The notes: generated from the sequence alone by a model not told the origin. Positions 8,486-17,965 are shown, counted from the stretch's first letter. The stretch is 64,000 nucleotides of DNA from an uncultured Bacilli bacterium (GCA_947629375.1 CANRDN010000007.1:1-64000), one strand, 5' to 3'. Numbers and translations: made by a program.

Positions 8486-9781
8486 TTAAAAATCTCTCAA
8501 CAGATTATCAAGTTCTTCTTGCTCTTCTTTCGTAATCTCTTTTTTCTCTATTTTTTCTCCAAACCAAGCAGGTAACTCTTCTTTAGTTTTAACTGCGTTT
8601 TTAGAGCTAGATTTCTTCTCTGTTAATTTTTTAATCTTTTTATGTTCTTTTTCCGCAACAGCCATTGCGTCCTCTACTGTTTCTATATTTAATCTGCACC
8701 ACTGGGATGCTACTGTTTCTACGTAAGCTCTTGTAAACTTATTGTTATTTACTTTTAAAACGTAGGATATCAGTACATTTACAACACCAGGTTTCATTTT
8801 TAGTTTGACCATTAAGTCCTCGATTATTTGTAATTCTCTTAATGTAGGTTCTCCTGTTTTATATTTGCTTCTTAAATAATCATATGGCGTAACATTTTCA
8901 AAAGTGTAAATCATTTTAGCGCGTTTAGAATTGTCACCAGCAGGGCTTTTTAAATAATCAGGTTGCTTTGAATATATAAGAGTTGGAAGTTTACCAGCAT
9001 TGTCAAATTCATAAAAGTTTCTAGCACTTTCTATCAAAGCATTCTTATCGATAAGTCCTTTTTCATTGAGACTGTTTCTAACTAATCCTTGCATATTTAA
9101 ATCATCGATATTATAAGTAAATGCTAAAGAGTTAATTAAGTTTTTTGTCTCATCTGTAAAGCACTTTTCATTTATAAGACTTTTAGGAATACTTGAAATT
9201 AATAAGTCAAAATCGATTTTTTCATCGACATTAATTGTTCCTATATTCTTTTTTATTACGTTATCGTTATCTATCATGATATTTCCACTTGTTATTGTGA
9301 AAACTGAAGAAAAACTTGCTGTTATATCTTTGTAATCTTTTAGATTTATCTTTGGTACTTTAAAGTAATTTATTAACTTGTCGAACTCCTTTTTACCAAG
9401 ATTATTGTATAAGACAACACTTAGTATTGGGTGAGCAAAGAAGTCACTAACTGATAATGGTGAGTACAATAGATAGACATAGTTATTGACATTTTCTTCT
9501 TTTACATATGTCTTTAAAAGTCCTACTGCTTCAAGTTTTTCTCTTGCAATAATAATATCGTTAAGCTTAAGTTGCATCGTGCTTACTAAGTGGTGATGAG
9601 TTAATTCACTGCTCATAAATTCTCTCTTTTCTAAATCGTCAATTAACGTAAAGTATAAAGAGACAGCATTGTGACCAATGATAGGTTGATAAAGCATCGT
9701 AATTTTCTTTCTATCTTCCAATGTCAATATCGTCTTATTGACTACAATATAAGTATCTGCAGGCAAAAGTTTACCGTCCAT
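8486..9781 (-). CDS. dnaB: DnaB/DnaD-family replication initiation and membrane attachment protein
   Basis: 431 residues. Low-GC Gram-positives use this DnaB (not the helicase) with DnaD and DnaI to load the replicative helicase at oriC and restart forks. The N-terminal ~280 residues fit the winged-helix part. The DnaB_2/DDBH2-type region is at about 285-385 (TPYDYLRSKYKTGEPTLREL, then VLISYVLKVNNNKFTRAYVE and a QWCRLNIETVEDAM segment with the YxxxIA-like helix). The tail is Lys/Glu-rich. ATG 9781 follows GGGTGGTGATTAA. dnaI normally lies directly downstream in Firmicutes; here T7SS genes take that place. Confidence 0.86.
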   Translation of the reverse strand: MDGKLLPADTYIVVNKTILTLEDRKKITMLYQPIIGHNAVSLYFTLIDDLEKREFMSSELTHHHLVSTMQLKLNDIIIAREKLEAVGLLKTYVKEENVNNYVYLLYSPLSVSDFFAHPILSVVLYNNLGKKEFDKLINYFKVPKINLKDYKDITASFSSVFTITSGNIMIDNDNVIKKNIGTINVDEKIDFDLLISSIPKSLINEKCFTDETKNLINSLAFTYNIDDLNMQGLVRNSLNEKGLIDKNALIESARNFYEFDNAGKLPTLIYSKQPDYLKSPAGDNSKRAKMIYTFENVTPYDYLRSKYKTGEPTLRELQIIEDLMVKLKMKPGVVNVLISYVLKVNNNKFTRAYVETVASQWCRLNIETVEDAMAVAEKEHKKIKKLTEKKSSSKNAVKTKEELPAWFGEKIEKKEITKEEQEELDNLLRDF

Positions 9782-9814
9782 TTAATCACCACCCTTAATT
9801 AGATTATAACACGT

Positions 9815-10426
9815 CTACTCTTTTAAAAGTTTATCTTTATTCTCAATATATTTATCGCATTGTTTAGCAAAATCGTAAACGAAATCGCTTGTAATATTAT
9901 AAACTTCATCGATTGGAGTATTTATATCAAATATGGATACAAGTTCGACATTGTTTAAAATATCTGTCATCTCTCGTTCCCAAACATTTACAGAAACAGA
10001 ATCGATAAGTTCCTTTTTATACCAAGAAAGTTGAAATTCTGAATCCACTAAATTCTTATCTTTAAAGACATTTTCTTTAAATTTATTCTTTTCTTTTTTA
10101 GTATGTAATATCGTTGAAATATATCCCATTCTTTCAAAAGAAAAGTCTTCATCTTCAAAAAATTCTATTATTTCTTTAACTTCTTTTAACATCTTAGAAT
10201 GATCTTCACTATTGTAAATAAAAGAAATTTCAGATACAGTTACATTTAATTTTAGCTTTCCTTGATTAAAAATTATTAATGGTCGATCCATTTTTGTTCT
10301 ATCGAAAGGAAATACCGCTGGTTGTCCAAGTTGTGGAAACTCCTTAGCAAGTTCTGCTGCTAATTGGGTATTATCAATCTTTAATCCATTAGCAAAGAAT
10401 AATACAAATTGTTTTTCGTCTTTCAC
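9815..10426 (-). CDS. Hypothetical cytosolic protein, about 203 residues
   Basis: I do not recognise the family. It is a soluble alpha/beta protein with no signal peptide, membrane segment or metal motif; segments such as ELAKEFPQLGQPAVFPFDR and an acidic EIIEFFEDEDF stand out. The frame opens at GTG 10435, but AGGTGATAAAT places the better start at GTG 10426. It lies between the nrdG terminator and dnaB, 33 bp before dnaB, and may be co-transcribed with dnaB. Confidence 0.7.
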   Translation of the reverse strand: MKDEKQFVLFFANGLKIDNTQLAAELAKEFPQLGQPAVFPFDRTKMDRPLIIFNQGKLKLNVTVSEISFIYNSEDHSKMLKEVKEIIEFFEDEDFSFERMGYISTILHTKKEKNKFKENVFKDKNLVDSEFQLSWYKKELIDSVSVNVWEREMTDILNNVELVSIFDINTPIDEVYNITSDFVYDFAKQCDKYIENKDKLLKE

Positions 10427-10464
10427 ATTTATCACCTACAAGAAATATAATAACACATCTTAAA

Positions 10465-10499
10465 AGAAAAAGAAAACTAATAGAGTGACTCTATTAGTT
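10465..10499 (-). terminator. Terminator after nrdG
   Basis: Perfect 12-bp inverted repeat around one base (10475-10486 and 10488-10499), overlapping the nrdG stop codon, followed on the minus strand by TTTTCTTTTTC. It ends the nrdD-nrdG unit. Confidence 0.88.
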
Positions 10500-11046
10500 A
10501 TAAATACACTTCTTGTTTCTTCTTTGAAGGCTTTTTTGCGTCAATATCGTAGATTACTACTTTTCCTTCCCTCAAGGATTCAGGTACTTTGATGATTCTT
10601 TGATTTTTAGAACCTCTAAATTTAACCTCATAACTTTTTAGTTTTTCTACGAACCTTCCATCTACAAGAATATCAATTTCTTTTAAGAAATCCATTATGT
10701 GAGAATCAGTCTCACTTTTTTTTAACAATTGTTCATATGTATAGCCAGTATAGCACCATACATTTAGATGAACACTATGACAGTATTTAGCAAGTATACA
10801 ACACGCTTCAGCTTGCTCCATAGGGTCACCTCCTGAAAATGTTACTCCAACTTCATCATCGAGAGAATTAATCTCTTTCTTTAAGTCTTCGACATCTTCT
10901 AAAAAGCCACCCTGGTAATCCCAAGTCTCTTCGTTTTGACAATTGTGACAGTGATGTGGACAACCTTGAGTCCATATTACTGCACGTATTCCTTCACCAT
11001 CAACGATACTGTTTTGTTGAAGCTTACTAGCAAGTCTTATTAACAT
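10498..11046 (-). CDS. nrdG: Anaerobic ribonucleoside-triphosphate reductase activating protein
   Basis: 182 residues, a normal length for NrdG. The radical-SAM cluster motif is GCPHHCHNC (CxxxCxxC) near residues 30-37, and TFSGGDP is the SAM-binding GGE/GGDP-type motif. It cleaves S-adenosylmethionine to make the glycyl radical on NrdD, in the cytoplasm, only without oxygen. It starts 2 bp after the small NrdD piece and downstream of nrdD, an arrangement that keeps enzyme, radical peptide and activase together. There is no strong ribosome site before ATG 11046, so coupled translation is likely. Confidence 0.95.
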   Translation of the reverse strand: MLIRLASKLQQNSIVDGEGIRAVIWTQGCPHHCHNCQNEETWDYQGGFLEDVEDLKKEINSLDDEVGVTFSGGDPMEQAEACCILAKYCHSVHLNVWCYTGYTYEQLLKKSETDSHIMDFLKEIDILVDGRFVEKLKSYEVKFRGSKNQRIIKVPESLREGKVVIYDIDAKKPSKKKQEVYL

Positions 11047-11048
11047 AA

Positions 11049-11219
11049 CTAAAATGAATGTTTAACTCTATCGTGTTCTTCACATTGTTTAGCATTGTTA
11101 AATCTGTCTACTGTTCCTACAAGATATCCTGTAATTCTTCTGATTCTTTCGAATCCTACTCCTTCTCCTGTAGTTTTCTTTTCTTTTGTTGTTGCTTCCA
11201 CTTCTAATTCTTTTTTCAT
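11049..11219 (-). CDS. Separate C-terminal glycyl-radical piece of anaerobic ribonucleotide reductase
   Basis: 56 residues from ATG 11219, with AAAGGAGAGGTAAAG in front; the longer frame from 11258 overlaps nrdD and lacks a site. The sequence RIRRITGYLVGTVDRFNNAK followed by DRVKH is the conserved end of class III NrdD, normally fused to the catalytic chain; Gly31 is the expected radical glycine. Here it is a free-standing gene between nrdD and nrdG. It would have to dock on NrdD to carry the radical, much as YfiD can replace the damaged end of pyruvate formate-lyase. The N-terminal 20 residues are a charged Lys/Glu/Thr leader. Confidence 0.85.
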   Translation of the reverse strand: MKKELEVEATTKEKKTTGEGVGFERIRRITGYLVGTVDRFNNAKQCEEHDRVKHSF

Positions 11220-11235
11220 CTTTACCTCTCCTTTT

Positions 11236-13551
11236 CTATCTTGAACAATCACAATCAAGTGATGTGATTTTCTCTAAACTTACGCCTTCGCCTTCACGAC
11301 GGCCACACTTTGGACATACGTCCTTAATAATTCCAACATATCCACAAACTGGATCTCTGTCTACTGGGTGGTTAATTGCTCCATAACCAATTCCCTCTTC
11401 TTTCATAATTCTTACTACTTTTTCAAATGCTTCAACATTTTCTGATGTATCTCCATCTAGTTCGATATAAGAAATATGTCCAGCATTAGTAAGTGCATGA
11501 TAAGGTGCTTCAAGAGCAATCTTCTTCTTTATTGTTATGTTGTAATAAACTGGTATATGGAATGAGTTAGTATAGTAATTTCTATCAGTAACTCCTTTTA
11601 TTTTTCCATATATAGCTTTATCTATATTTACAAATCTTCCAGACAATCCTTCAGCAGGTGTTGCAAGACAAGTAAAATTCAAATTGTATTTATCGCTATA
11701 TTCATCGCATTTTTCTCTCATATGACCAATTATTTTTAGTCCTAGTTTTTGAGCTTTTTCACTTTCACCGTGATGCTCGCCAATTAAAGCTTTCAAGCAT
11801 TCAGCAAGTCCGATGAATCCGATACTTAGTGTTCCGTGTTTTAGTACTTTTCTTAATCTATCAGTATTTTTAAGTTTTTCACTATCTAGCCATACTCCTT
11901 GACCAAGTAAGAATGGGAAGTTGTATACTCTTTTATTGCACTGAATCTCGAATCTTTCAAGTAACTGATCTTTAACTAAATCAAGTAGTTCGTCAAGTTC
12001 AGCGAAGAACCCATCCATATCAGCTTTTTCTCTTTGTTTTGTTGCAATTCCATGTTTAATTCCAAGTCTTGGTAAGTTAATTGATGTAAATGATAAGTTT
12101 CCTCTTCCTGGAGTTATACATCTATCTGGGTCAACATGGTTACCAATAACTCTTGTTCTACATCCCATATAACAAACTTCTGTTGTGTAATCTCCTGGCT
12201 TGTAATATTGTAAGTTAAATGGTGAATCGATAAATGAGAAATTAGGGAACAATCTTTTAGCCGATACACGACATGCTAATTTAAATAAGTCGTAGTTTGG
12301 ATCTTCTGGATTGTAGTTAATTCCTTCCTTAACTTTAAATATTGATATTGGGAAGATTGGAGTTTCAGAGTGACCTAGTCCAGCTTCTACAGCAAGTAAG
12401 TAATTTTCCATTACCATTCTTCCTTCTAGACTTGTATCAGTTCCAAAGTTTATTGAACTGAAAGGTACTTGTGCTCCTGCTCTACTATGCATTGTATTCA
12501 AATTATGGACAAATGCTTCCATTGCCTGATATGTAATTCTATTTGTCTTCTTGTAAGATTTATCAATTGCCATTGTAAATAATCTTTCAAGTGTTTCGTT
12601 ATCTTTAATAAACTTTTCAAAGTAATCTTTAGTAACACCGATACTATCTACTTTATCAATTTCTCTTACTAGGATGTTCATATTAACGAATCCATCGAAT
12701 CCTGCATAATCAAGTAAATCGGCAAGTGTCTGTTTTAATTGTTTTTTAAATGTTAATAGAACACCTGGAGCCATATAATAATCGAAAGCTGGAATACTTT
12801 GACCACCGTGTTGATCGTTTTGGTTAGATTGAATTGCAATGGCAGCAAGTGCTGAATAACTCATAATATCTTTTGGTGATCTTAAGTGTCCGTGTCCAGT
12901 TGAGAAACCATTTTTGAATAATTTAGCTAAGTCAATTTGCATACAAGTTGTTGTACCCATTGGCATAAAATCCAAATCGTGAATATGTATATCACCATCG
13001 TCGTGAGCATCGGCAAATCTTTTCTTCATTAAGTATGATTTAGCAAATTCTTTTGATACAGTAGAACCATATTGAAGCATAGTTCCCATTGCTGTATCAC
13101 CATCGACATTAGCATTTTCTCTTTTAGTGTCGTCTTCTCTTGCACTTTTAAGTCCAAGACCTTCAAGAGTTTTTAAGAATTTATGTTTTCTTTTATCATC
13201 GAAGAACATTTCACGAGATTGAGCACGTCTTTCACGATATTCTTTAAAAGAAGTAGCTACATCGACATAACCTTTTTTAGCAAGTTCATCTTCAATCATA
13301 TCCTGAATATCTTCGATTTTAATTTTATCTTCATCTTTATACTCTTTTGCTATTCTATTAATAACAGCTTGATACACTTTCTGCATATCTTTTTCAGTAT
13401 AGTCAGTTCTTGTTTCTATATCGTCATCAGAAACATTGATATTGTCAAACCCTTTTTTTATAGCAAGAGCAATTTTGGCGCCATCAAAATCAACTTTCTT
13501 GCCTGTTCTTTTTACTACTTTTAAGTTTTCGAATAATTCTTCCTTCTCCAT
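11236..13551 (-). CDS. nrdD: Anaerobic ribonucleoside-triphosphate reductase, catalytic chain lacking the glycyl-radical end
   Basis: 771 residues from ATG 13551 (AGAGGTAAAAAA before it; an upstream extension to 13641 is AT-rich and not coding-like). It reduces ribonucleoside triphosphates to deoxy forms for DNA synthesis without oxygen. Seen: an N-terminal ATP-cone (residues ~8-100, VVKRTGKKVDFDGAKI), HIHDLDF, QNDQHGGQSIPAFDYY, and a C-terminal zinc site (PVCGY...CPKCGRREGEGV...DCDC). The chain stops 14 residues after CGRREGEGV, just where RITGYL normally follows; that end is in the next gene. The second cysteine pair is DCDC instead of the usual CxxC. Confidence 0.93.
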   Translation of the reverse strand: MEKEELFENLKVVKRTGKKVDFDGAKIALAIKKGFDNINVSDDDIETRTDYTEKDMQKVYQAVINRIAKEYKDEDKIKIEDIQDMIEDELAKKGYVDVATSFKEYRERRAQSREMFFDDKRKHKFLKTLEGLGLKSAREDDTKRENANVDGDTAMGTMLQYGSTVSKEFAKSYLMKKRFADAHDDGDIHIHDLDFMPMGTTTCMQIDLAKLFKNGFSTGHGHLRSPKDIMSYSALAAIAIQSNQNDQHGGQSIPAFDYYMAPGVLLTFKKQLKQTLADLLDYAGFDGFVNMNILVREIDKVDSIGVTKDYFEKFIKDNETLERLFTMAIDKSYKKTNRITYQAMEAFVHNLNTMHSRAGAQVPFSSINFGTDTSLEGRMVMENYLLAVEAGLGHSETPIFPISIFKVKEGINYNPEDPNYDLFKLACRVSAKRLFPNFSFIDSPFNLQYYKPGDYTTEVCYMGCRTRVIGNHVDPDRCITPGRGNLSFTSINLPRLGIKHGIATKQREKADMDGFFAELDELLDLVKDQLLERFEIQCNKRVYNFPFLLGQGVWLDSEKLKNTDRLRKVLKHGTLSIGFIGLAECLKALIGEHHGESEKAQKLGLKIIGHMREKCDEYSDKYNLNFTCLATPAEGLSGRFVNIDKAIYGKIKGVTDRNYYTNSFHIPVYYNITIKKKIALEAPYHALTNAGHISYIELDGDTSENVEAFEKVVRIMKEEGIGYGAINHPVDRDPVCGYVGIIKDVCPKCGRREGEGVSLEKITSLDCDCSR

Positions 13552-13948
13552 TTTTTTACCTCTTACATTTTCTACATTTGATAATTCAATTTTAATACAT
13601 AGAAACAAAAAATCAATCACCTTTTTTCGCATTTTTTTCAAAACCCTTATAAAATAAGAAAATTAATTTTTTTATAAAAAGTGTAAAGCATTTTTTTGAT
13701 TTTTTTTGATTTTTTTAAAAGTTAAAATTCTTACCTTTTCCTTATTTTTCAAGGAATTTTAAAAATTTTAATTTTTTTATTTTTTTAAAAAATCGATTTT
13801 TTTAAAATTTCGATTTTTTTGTTTTTTTATTTTTTTCTCTTTTTTTATAGGGGTTTTATCACAAAAAAAGAGAGACTTTTAATGGTGTAAAGCATCTCTT
13901 TTTTGTTCGTTTAATTTTGTAAATTTCTTATACATTTTTAGACAAGTT
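13552..13948 (-). other. AT-rich intergenic leader upstream of nrdD
   Basis: About 400 bp without a credible gene: long T runs (read A runs on the minus strand) and repeated cgatttttt words. An 11-base word gtgtaaagcat occurs at 13681-13691 and again at 13885-13895. I find no clear NrdR box. The right end contains the hairpin listed separately. The nrdD promoter must be here, but no convincing -35/-10 pair stands out. Confidence 0.6.
13861..13908 (-). terminator. Terminator-like hairpin after the pilin-like gene
   Basis: AAAAAAGAGA and TCTCTTTTTTT arms enclose a ~21-base loop, with T-rich sequence on both strands. It lies ~40 bp beyond the stop at 13949 and would end the P-ATPase, MscS and pilin unit. 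Confidence 0.6.
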
Positions 13949-14488
13949 TTATTGTTTTTTTAGAACAACATATGTGCTGTGAGTATTTGTTACGACATAA
14001 GAAGTGTTATTAATTTTTATTACTGTGTCTTTAGCTAAATTAGCAAATCTTAAAACTTTTGTTGAAGCACCTGATAAAACATCATCTTCATCAATTACAG
14101 AATATTCAGCACCAGCTATAGCGTGATCTGTATCATCTAAAAGGAATATATAATATTTATAATTGTGATTGTCATTTACTATGGCAATGTATGAAGAATC
14201 GTAGATTAAATCCCCAAAACCAGATTCATCTTTGTTTTCAATTTCTACTCCATCTAATGCCTCTGCTTTAATAATAACCGCTTCACCATCTCTTGGGTCG
14301 TGTGGTAATCTATCTTCTGCACGCATCGTTCTTGCTGATTCAGCATAGTTTTTGCCAAGATCGACAAATGCTGATTTTCTTGAGCCTTGAGTAGTACTAG
14401 AAATTGATATAATTCCTACTGTAGAAATAATAGCTATAATTATTATAACTGCTATAAGTTCAACTAATGTAAATCCTTTTTTATTCAT
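13949..14488 (-). CDS. Type IV pilin-like / competence pseudopilin protein
   Basis: 179 residues. The N-terminus MNKKGFTLVELIAV is a class III (prepilin) signal: short basic leader, Gly cut site before Phe, Glu at mature position 5, then a ~20-residue hydrophobic helix. The rest is a globular domain with no cysteines. Processed by prepilin peptidase, such proteins form type IV pili or the ComG DNA-uptake pseudopilus. No assembly genes are nearby, so it is an orphan subunit here. ATG follows AGGAGGATTT, 8 bp after mscS. Confidence 0.85.
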   Translation of the reverse strand: MNKKGFTLVELIAVIIIIAIISTVGIISISSTTQGSRKSAFVDLGKNYAESARTMRAEDRLPHDPRDGEAVIIKAEALDGVEIENKDESGFGDLIYDSSYIAIVNDNHNYKYYIFLLDDTDHAIAGAEYSVIDEDDVLSGASTKVLRFANLAKDTVIKINNTSYVVTNTHSTYVVLKKQ

Positions 14489-14496
14489 AAATCCTC

Positions 14497-15300
14497 CTAT
14501 TTATCCATATGAACATCAACTTGTGGATATGGTATTTCAATTTTATTTTTATCAAATGCTTTTTTGACATTTTCTAACAAATTAAATTTTAAGTTCCAAA
14601 AATCACTATTTTTTGTCCACACCCTTACAGTAAATATAAGGGCACTTTCGGCGTGTTCAGTTAATCTTACAAATATTTCTTCATCGTGTAAGACTAACTC
14701 TTCTTTATCGATAACTTCGTTTAATACCTTCTTGACCTTATCTATATCACTATTATAGCTAACAGAAAAATCGATACAAAGTTTTCTTTTCTCATTAGAA
14801 CTAAAGTTTTTAACTGTAGCGTTTGCTAAATTACCATTAGGAAGCACTACTTTAGTACAATCTAAAGTCTTTAATACCGTGTAGAAAATACCGATTTCTT
14901 CGACACTTCCTGATGAGGTGTCACACTCTATCCAGTCACCTACTTTAAAAGGCTTAAAGACAAGTATCAAAAGCCCTCCAACCATATTGGTAAGACCACC
15001 TTGCATTGCAAGTCCAACTGCTAAGGATGCTGTACCCAAAACAGTTACTAAGGATGTCATTGGAATGCCCAAATAGCTTAAAGAGATGATAAAAACCATA
15101 CATTTAAGTGAGATATTAGCAAAGCTTAAAATAAATGTCTGTACGCTCTTTTCTAGCCTATTGAAGCCCTTTCCTCTTTTAATAAATCTAAGAATAAATT
15201 TTACTATTCTAAATCCAATAAAGAGAATTAGGAAAAAGAATAATAATTTGAACCCTAAATCGATTCCACCTTCGGTTAATTTCTCTAATAGTTTATCCAT
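14497..15300 (-). CDS. Small-conductance mechanosensitive channel, MscS family
   Basis: 267 residues, a typical MscS length. Three hydrophobic helices fill residues ~15-105; the pore-lining helix is rich in Gly/Ala (LVTVLGTASLAVGLAMQGGLTN). The beta domain follows (GDWIECDTSSGSVEEIGIFY, PNGNLANATVKNFS), then the alpha/beta vestibule. It opens under membrane tension to release solutes on hypo-osmotic shock. It starts 4 bp after the Ca2+ P-ATPase gene. Confidence 0.93.
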   Translation of the reverse strand: MDKLLEKLTEGGIDLGFKLLFFFLILFIGFRIVKFILRFIKRGKGFNRLEKSVQTFILSFANISLKCMVFIISLSYLGIPMTSLVTVLGTASLAVGLAMQGGLTNMVGGLLILVFKPFKVGDWIECDTSSGSVEEIGIFYTVLKTLDCTKVVLPNGNLANATVKNFSSNEKRKLCIDFSVSYNSDIDKVKKVLNEVIDKEELVLHDEEIFVRLTEHAESALIFTVRVWTKNSDFWNLKFNLLENVKKAFDKNKIEIPYPQVDVHMDK

Positions 15301-15304
15301 TCAA

Positions 15305-17965
15305 TCACTTCTTTCTAAATTTAACCTTCTTAAATATTTCCATTACTAACAATATAGGGATACTTATTAAGAAAGTTTTAAAAATATCTACAAACGGTAA
15401 GTTTGTTGTTCCTAGAATACTACTTGTAATGTCATTTTCCATAACTAACATCTGTAAAATAATTGTTCCAACTACACTTAATAAGATAAACCAATTTCGA
15501 CTTATTGGCAATTTGAATGCTGATATTTTTTCACTTCTACAGTTAAGTGCGTGTAAATTTTGCATAAATACCATAAGCATCATTACATATCCTCTTGCTA
15601 CAGGTAAATCAAAACTTCTAAAGTGAACTAGATAAACCCAAAGAGCAAAGACACTTAGTCCCATCGTAAGACCCGCTACCAATACTTCTTGGAACATAAG
15701 CTTATCAAATATTGATTCCTTAGGACTTCTTGGTTTTTCTCTCATTATTTCACTGCCTTCCTTTTCGAAGGATAGGGCCATATCTTGTAATCCATCAGTT
15801 ACGATATTTAGCCACAATAATTGAACAGCAATAAGCGGTACAGGAAGTCCTAAAAAGATTGATAAAGCAAAGAAAAGTACTTCAGATAATCCACAAGACA
15901 AAAGTAAGTATACGACTTTTCTTATGTTGTTATAAGCATTTCTTCCTTCTTCGATACCGGAAACAATTGACATAAAGTTATCATCAATTATTATCATCTT
16001 ACTTGTTTCTTTTGCAACATCAGTACCACTTCCCATAGCAATACCAATATTAGCAGACTTTATAGCAGGCGCATCATTTACACCATCACCTGTTACTGCT
16101 ACGAACTCTCCTTGTCTTTTTAAAGAATTAACTATTTCAAGTTTCTCAAGAGGAGTAACTCTTGTAAATATTCTTTTTGTCTTTATAAACTTATCAAAGA
16201 TATCGTATCCAAGTTTCAAATTGTTCTCTATGTCATCCCCAGTTGCAACTTGGTCTATGTTTTCACAAATACCTAACTGTTTAGCAATGGAGAAAGCCGT
16301 TAACGGATGGTCTCCTGTTATCATAATAACTTTAATTCCTGCTTTTTTACAATCGTTAACAGAACTTATTGTCTCTTCTCTAATTGGGTCAATAAAGGCT
16401 ACTAAACCGACGAATACCATCGGAGGTATATCGATATCGGTAATTAGTTTACCACCTGGTACTTTTTCAAGTTTTCTTGATTTAGCAAGAGCTATAACTC
16501 TATAACCTTCACTTGCCAATTTATCATTTTGCTTTGTAATAGTTCCTATATTTAAATTAGATATTTTGCCATCTACATACATCGAATCACAAAATGAAAG
16601 TATTTTTTCAAGAGAACCTTTAATCGTACAATATTTTAAATCCTCTTCTTCATAGAAAACAGCAGAATACTTCTTTTCGGATTCATAAGGAATTCTATTA
16701 AGAATCTTAAAAGATTTACCTATATTCAATTTTTCTCCAAGAGATAAGAATGCTACATCGATAGAGTCCCCTCTATTTACCCATTTGCCATTTACTTTTT
16801 CTAGGCTTGCTTCATTGTTAATTACTCCAAGTTTACCAATTTTAATGGCATCATCTATTTTAGCATCCTCTATTTCTACAACTTTTCCTTCATCGTTATA
16901 GCCACTTCCTTCTACTTCAAAAGTAGAGCCATCCGGTAATACTATTTTCTTAGCTGTCTGCTCATTAACTGTAAGAGTACCCGTTTTGTCACTTGCAATA
17001 ACTGTACAACTTCCTAAGCTTTCCACAGAATTAAGTTTTTTTACAACGACGTGTTTTTTAGCCATCTTACGAGATCCAATTGTTAAAGCAAGAGTAAGTG
17101 CAAGAGGAAGTCCTTCGGGCATTGCTGATACTGATAAAGCTACAACGGAAATAAATACTTCATTAAAGTCTTGTCCTTGCAAAAGCATAACAATAGTTAT
17201 GATAACGGCAATTACTAAAACTAGCATTGTAATTTGTTTTGATAGTTTTTCCATTCTAACAGTAAGAGGACTCTTTTCACTTTTAGTTTCCACAACTTTG
17301 TTAGATATTTTACCAATTTCTGTATTTACACCCGTTTCAACAACAATACAAGTAGCTCTTCCTGTTACAACGGAAGTACCACCAAATAACATATTAGTTC
17401 TATCGGATAATCCCACAGACGAAGTTAATATTTCTTCATTTTTAATGGCTGCTACGCTTTCTCCAGTTAATACAGATTCATCGACTGTCAAATTGTTAGA
17501 ACTTATTATTCTTAAGTCCCCTGCTATTTTATCTCCGGACTCTAAAAGAACTATATCACCAACTACTAAATTTTCAGAATCTATTATCTTTTCTTTGCCT
17601 TCTCTAATTACTTTAGATTTAACTTTAATTAGATTTTGAAGAGCGTCGGCTTCTTTACCTGCGTTCCACTCTTGAATTGTACCAAATATCGCATCAAGCA
17701 TAATTATAAAGACTATTGCTATTCCATCTACTATTTCATTAGCTATAAAAGACACAATAGCTGCAAAAATCATTACAAGGACAATAGCACTTTTAAATTG
17801 TGACAAGAATATTTTTAAAAATCCATCTTTCTTTTCTTTAGGAAGAGCATTCTTTCCATATTTATTAAGTCTTTCTTCAACCTGATGATTATTAAGTCCA
17901 TTAATACTACTCTCAGTATAATTATATATATAATTTACATCTAATAAATGCCATTCATTTTTCAT
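15305..17965 (-). CDS. P-type calcium-transporting ATPase (P2A-like)
   Basis: 886 residues, membrane protein with about ten helices. Motifs in order: N-terminal cation ATPase domain, TGES (VLTGESVA) near residue 167, PEGLP in helix 4, DKTGTLT with the phosphorylated Asp near 330, KGSLEKI nucleotide domain, TGDHPLTA, and TGDGVNDAPA near 630. The PEGLP and LLWLNIVTD segments fit the Ca2+/SERCA-type branch. It exports Ca2+ (or Mn2+) using ATP. ATG follows GGAGAAAAT. First gene of the unit with mscS and the pilin-like gene. Confidence 0.93.
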   Translation of the reverse strand: MKNEWHLLDVNYIYNYTESSINGLNNHQVEERLNKYGKNALPKEKKDGFLKIFLSQFKSAIVLVMIFAAIVSFIANEIVDGIAIVFIIMLDAIFGTIQEWNAGKEADALQNLIKVKSKVIREGKEKIIDSENLVVGDIVLLESGDKIAGDLRIISSNNLTVDESVLTGESVAAIKNEEILTSSVGLSDRTNMLFGGTSVVTGRATCIVVETGVNTEIGKISNKVVETKSEKSPLTVRMEKLSKQITMLVLVIAVIITIVMLLQGQDFNEVFISVVALSVSAMPEGLPLALTLALTIGSRKMAKKHVVVKKLNSVESLGSCTVIASDKTGTLTVNEQTAKKIVLPDGSTFEVEGSGYNDEGKVVEIEDAKIDDAIKIGKLGVINNEASLEKVNGKWVNRGDSIDVAFLSLGEKLNIGKSFKILNRIPYESEKKYSAVFYEEEDLKYCTIKGSLEKILSFCDSMYVDGKISNLNIGTITKQNDKLASEGYRVIALAKSRKLEKVPGGKLITDIDIPPMVFVGLVAFIDPIREETISSVNDCKKAGIKVIMITGDHPLTAFSIAKQLGICENIDQVATGDDIENNLKLGYDIFDKFIKTKRIFTRVTPLEKLEIVNSLKRQGEFVAVTGDGVNDAPAIKSANIGIAMGSGTDVAKETSKMIIIDDNFMSIVSGIEEGRNAYNNIRKVVYLLLSCGLSEVLFFALSIFLGLPVPLIAVQLLWLNIVTDGLQDMALSFEKEGSEIMREKPRSPKESIFDKLMFQEVLVAGLTMGLSVFALWVYLVHFRSFDLPVARGYVMMLMVFMQNLHALNCRSEKISAFKLPISRNWFILLSVVGTIILQMLVMENDITSSILGTTNLPFVDIFKTFLISIPILLVMEIFKKVKFRKK

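Noticed and set aside
13552-13641. N-terminal extension of NrdD
   Set aside because: AT-rich, lacks family similarity, and a good ribosome site precedes ATG 13551, where the ATP-cone begins.
14906-14914. Single TGTCGAA-like matches inside coding sequences
   Set aside because: Isolated 7-base words inside genes occur by chance; only the pair upstream of sigF was kept.
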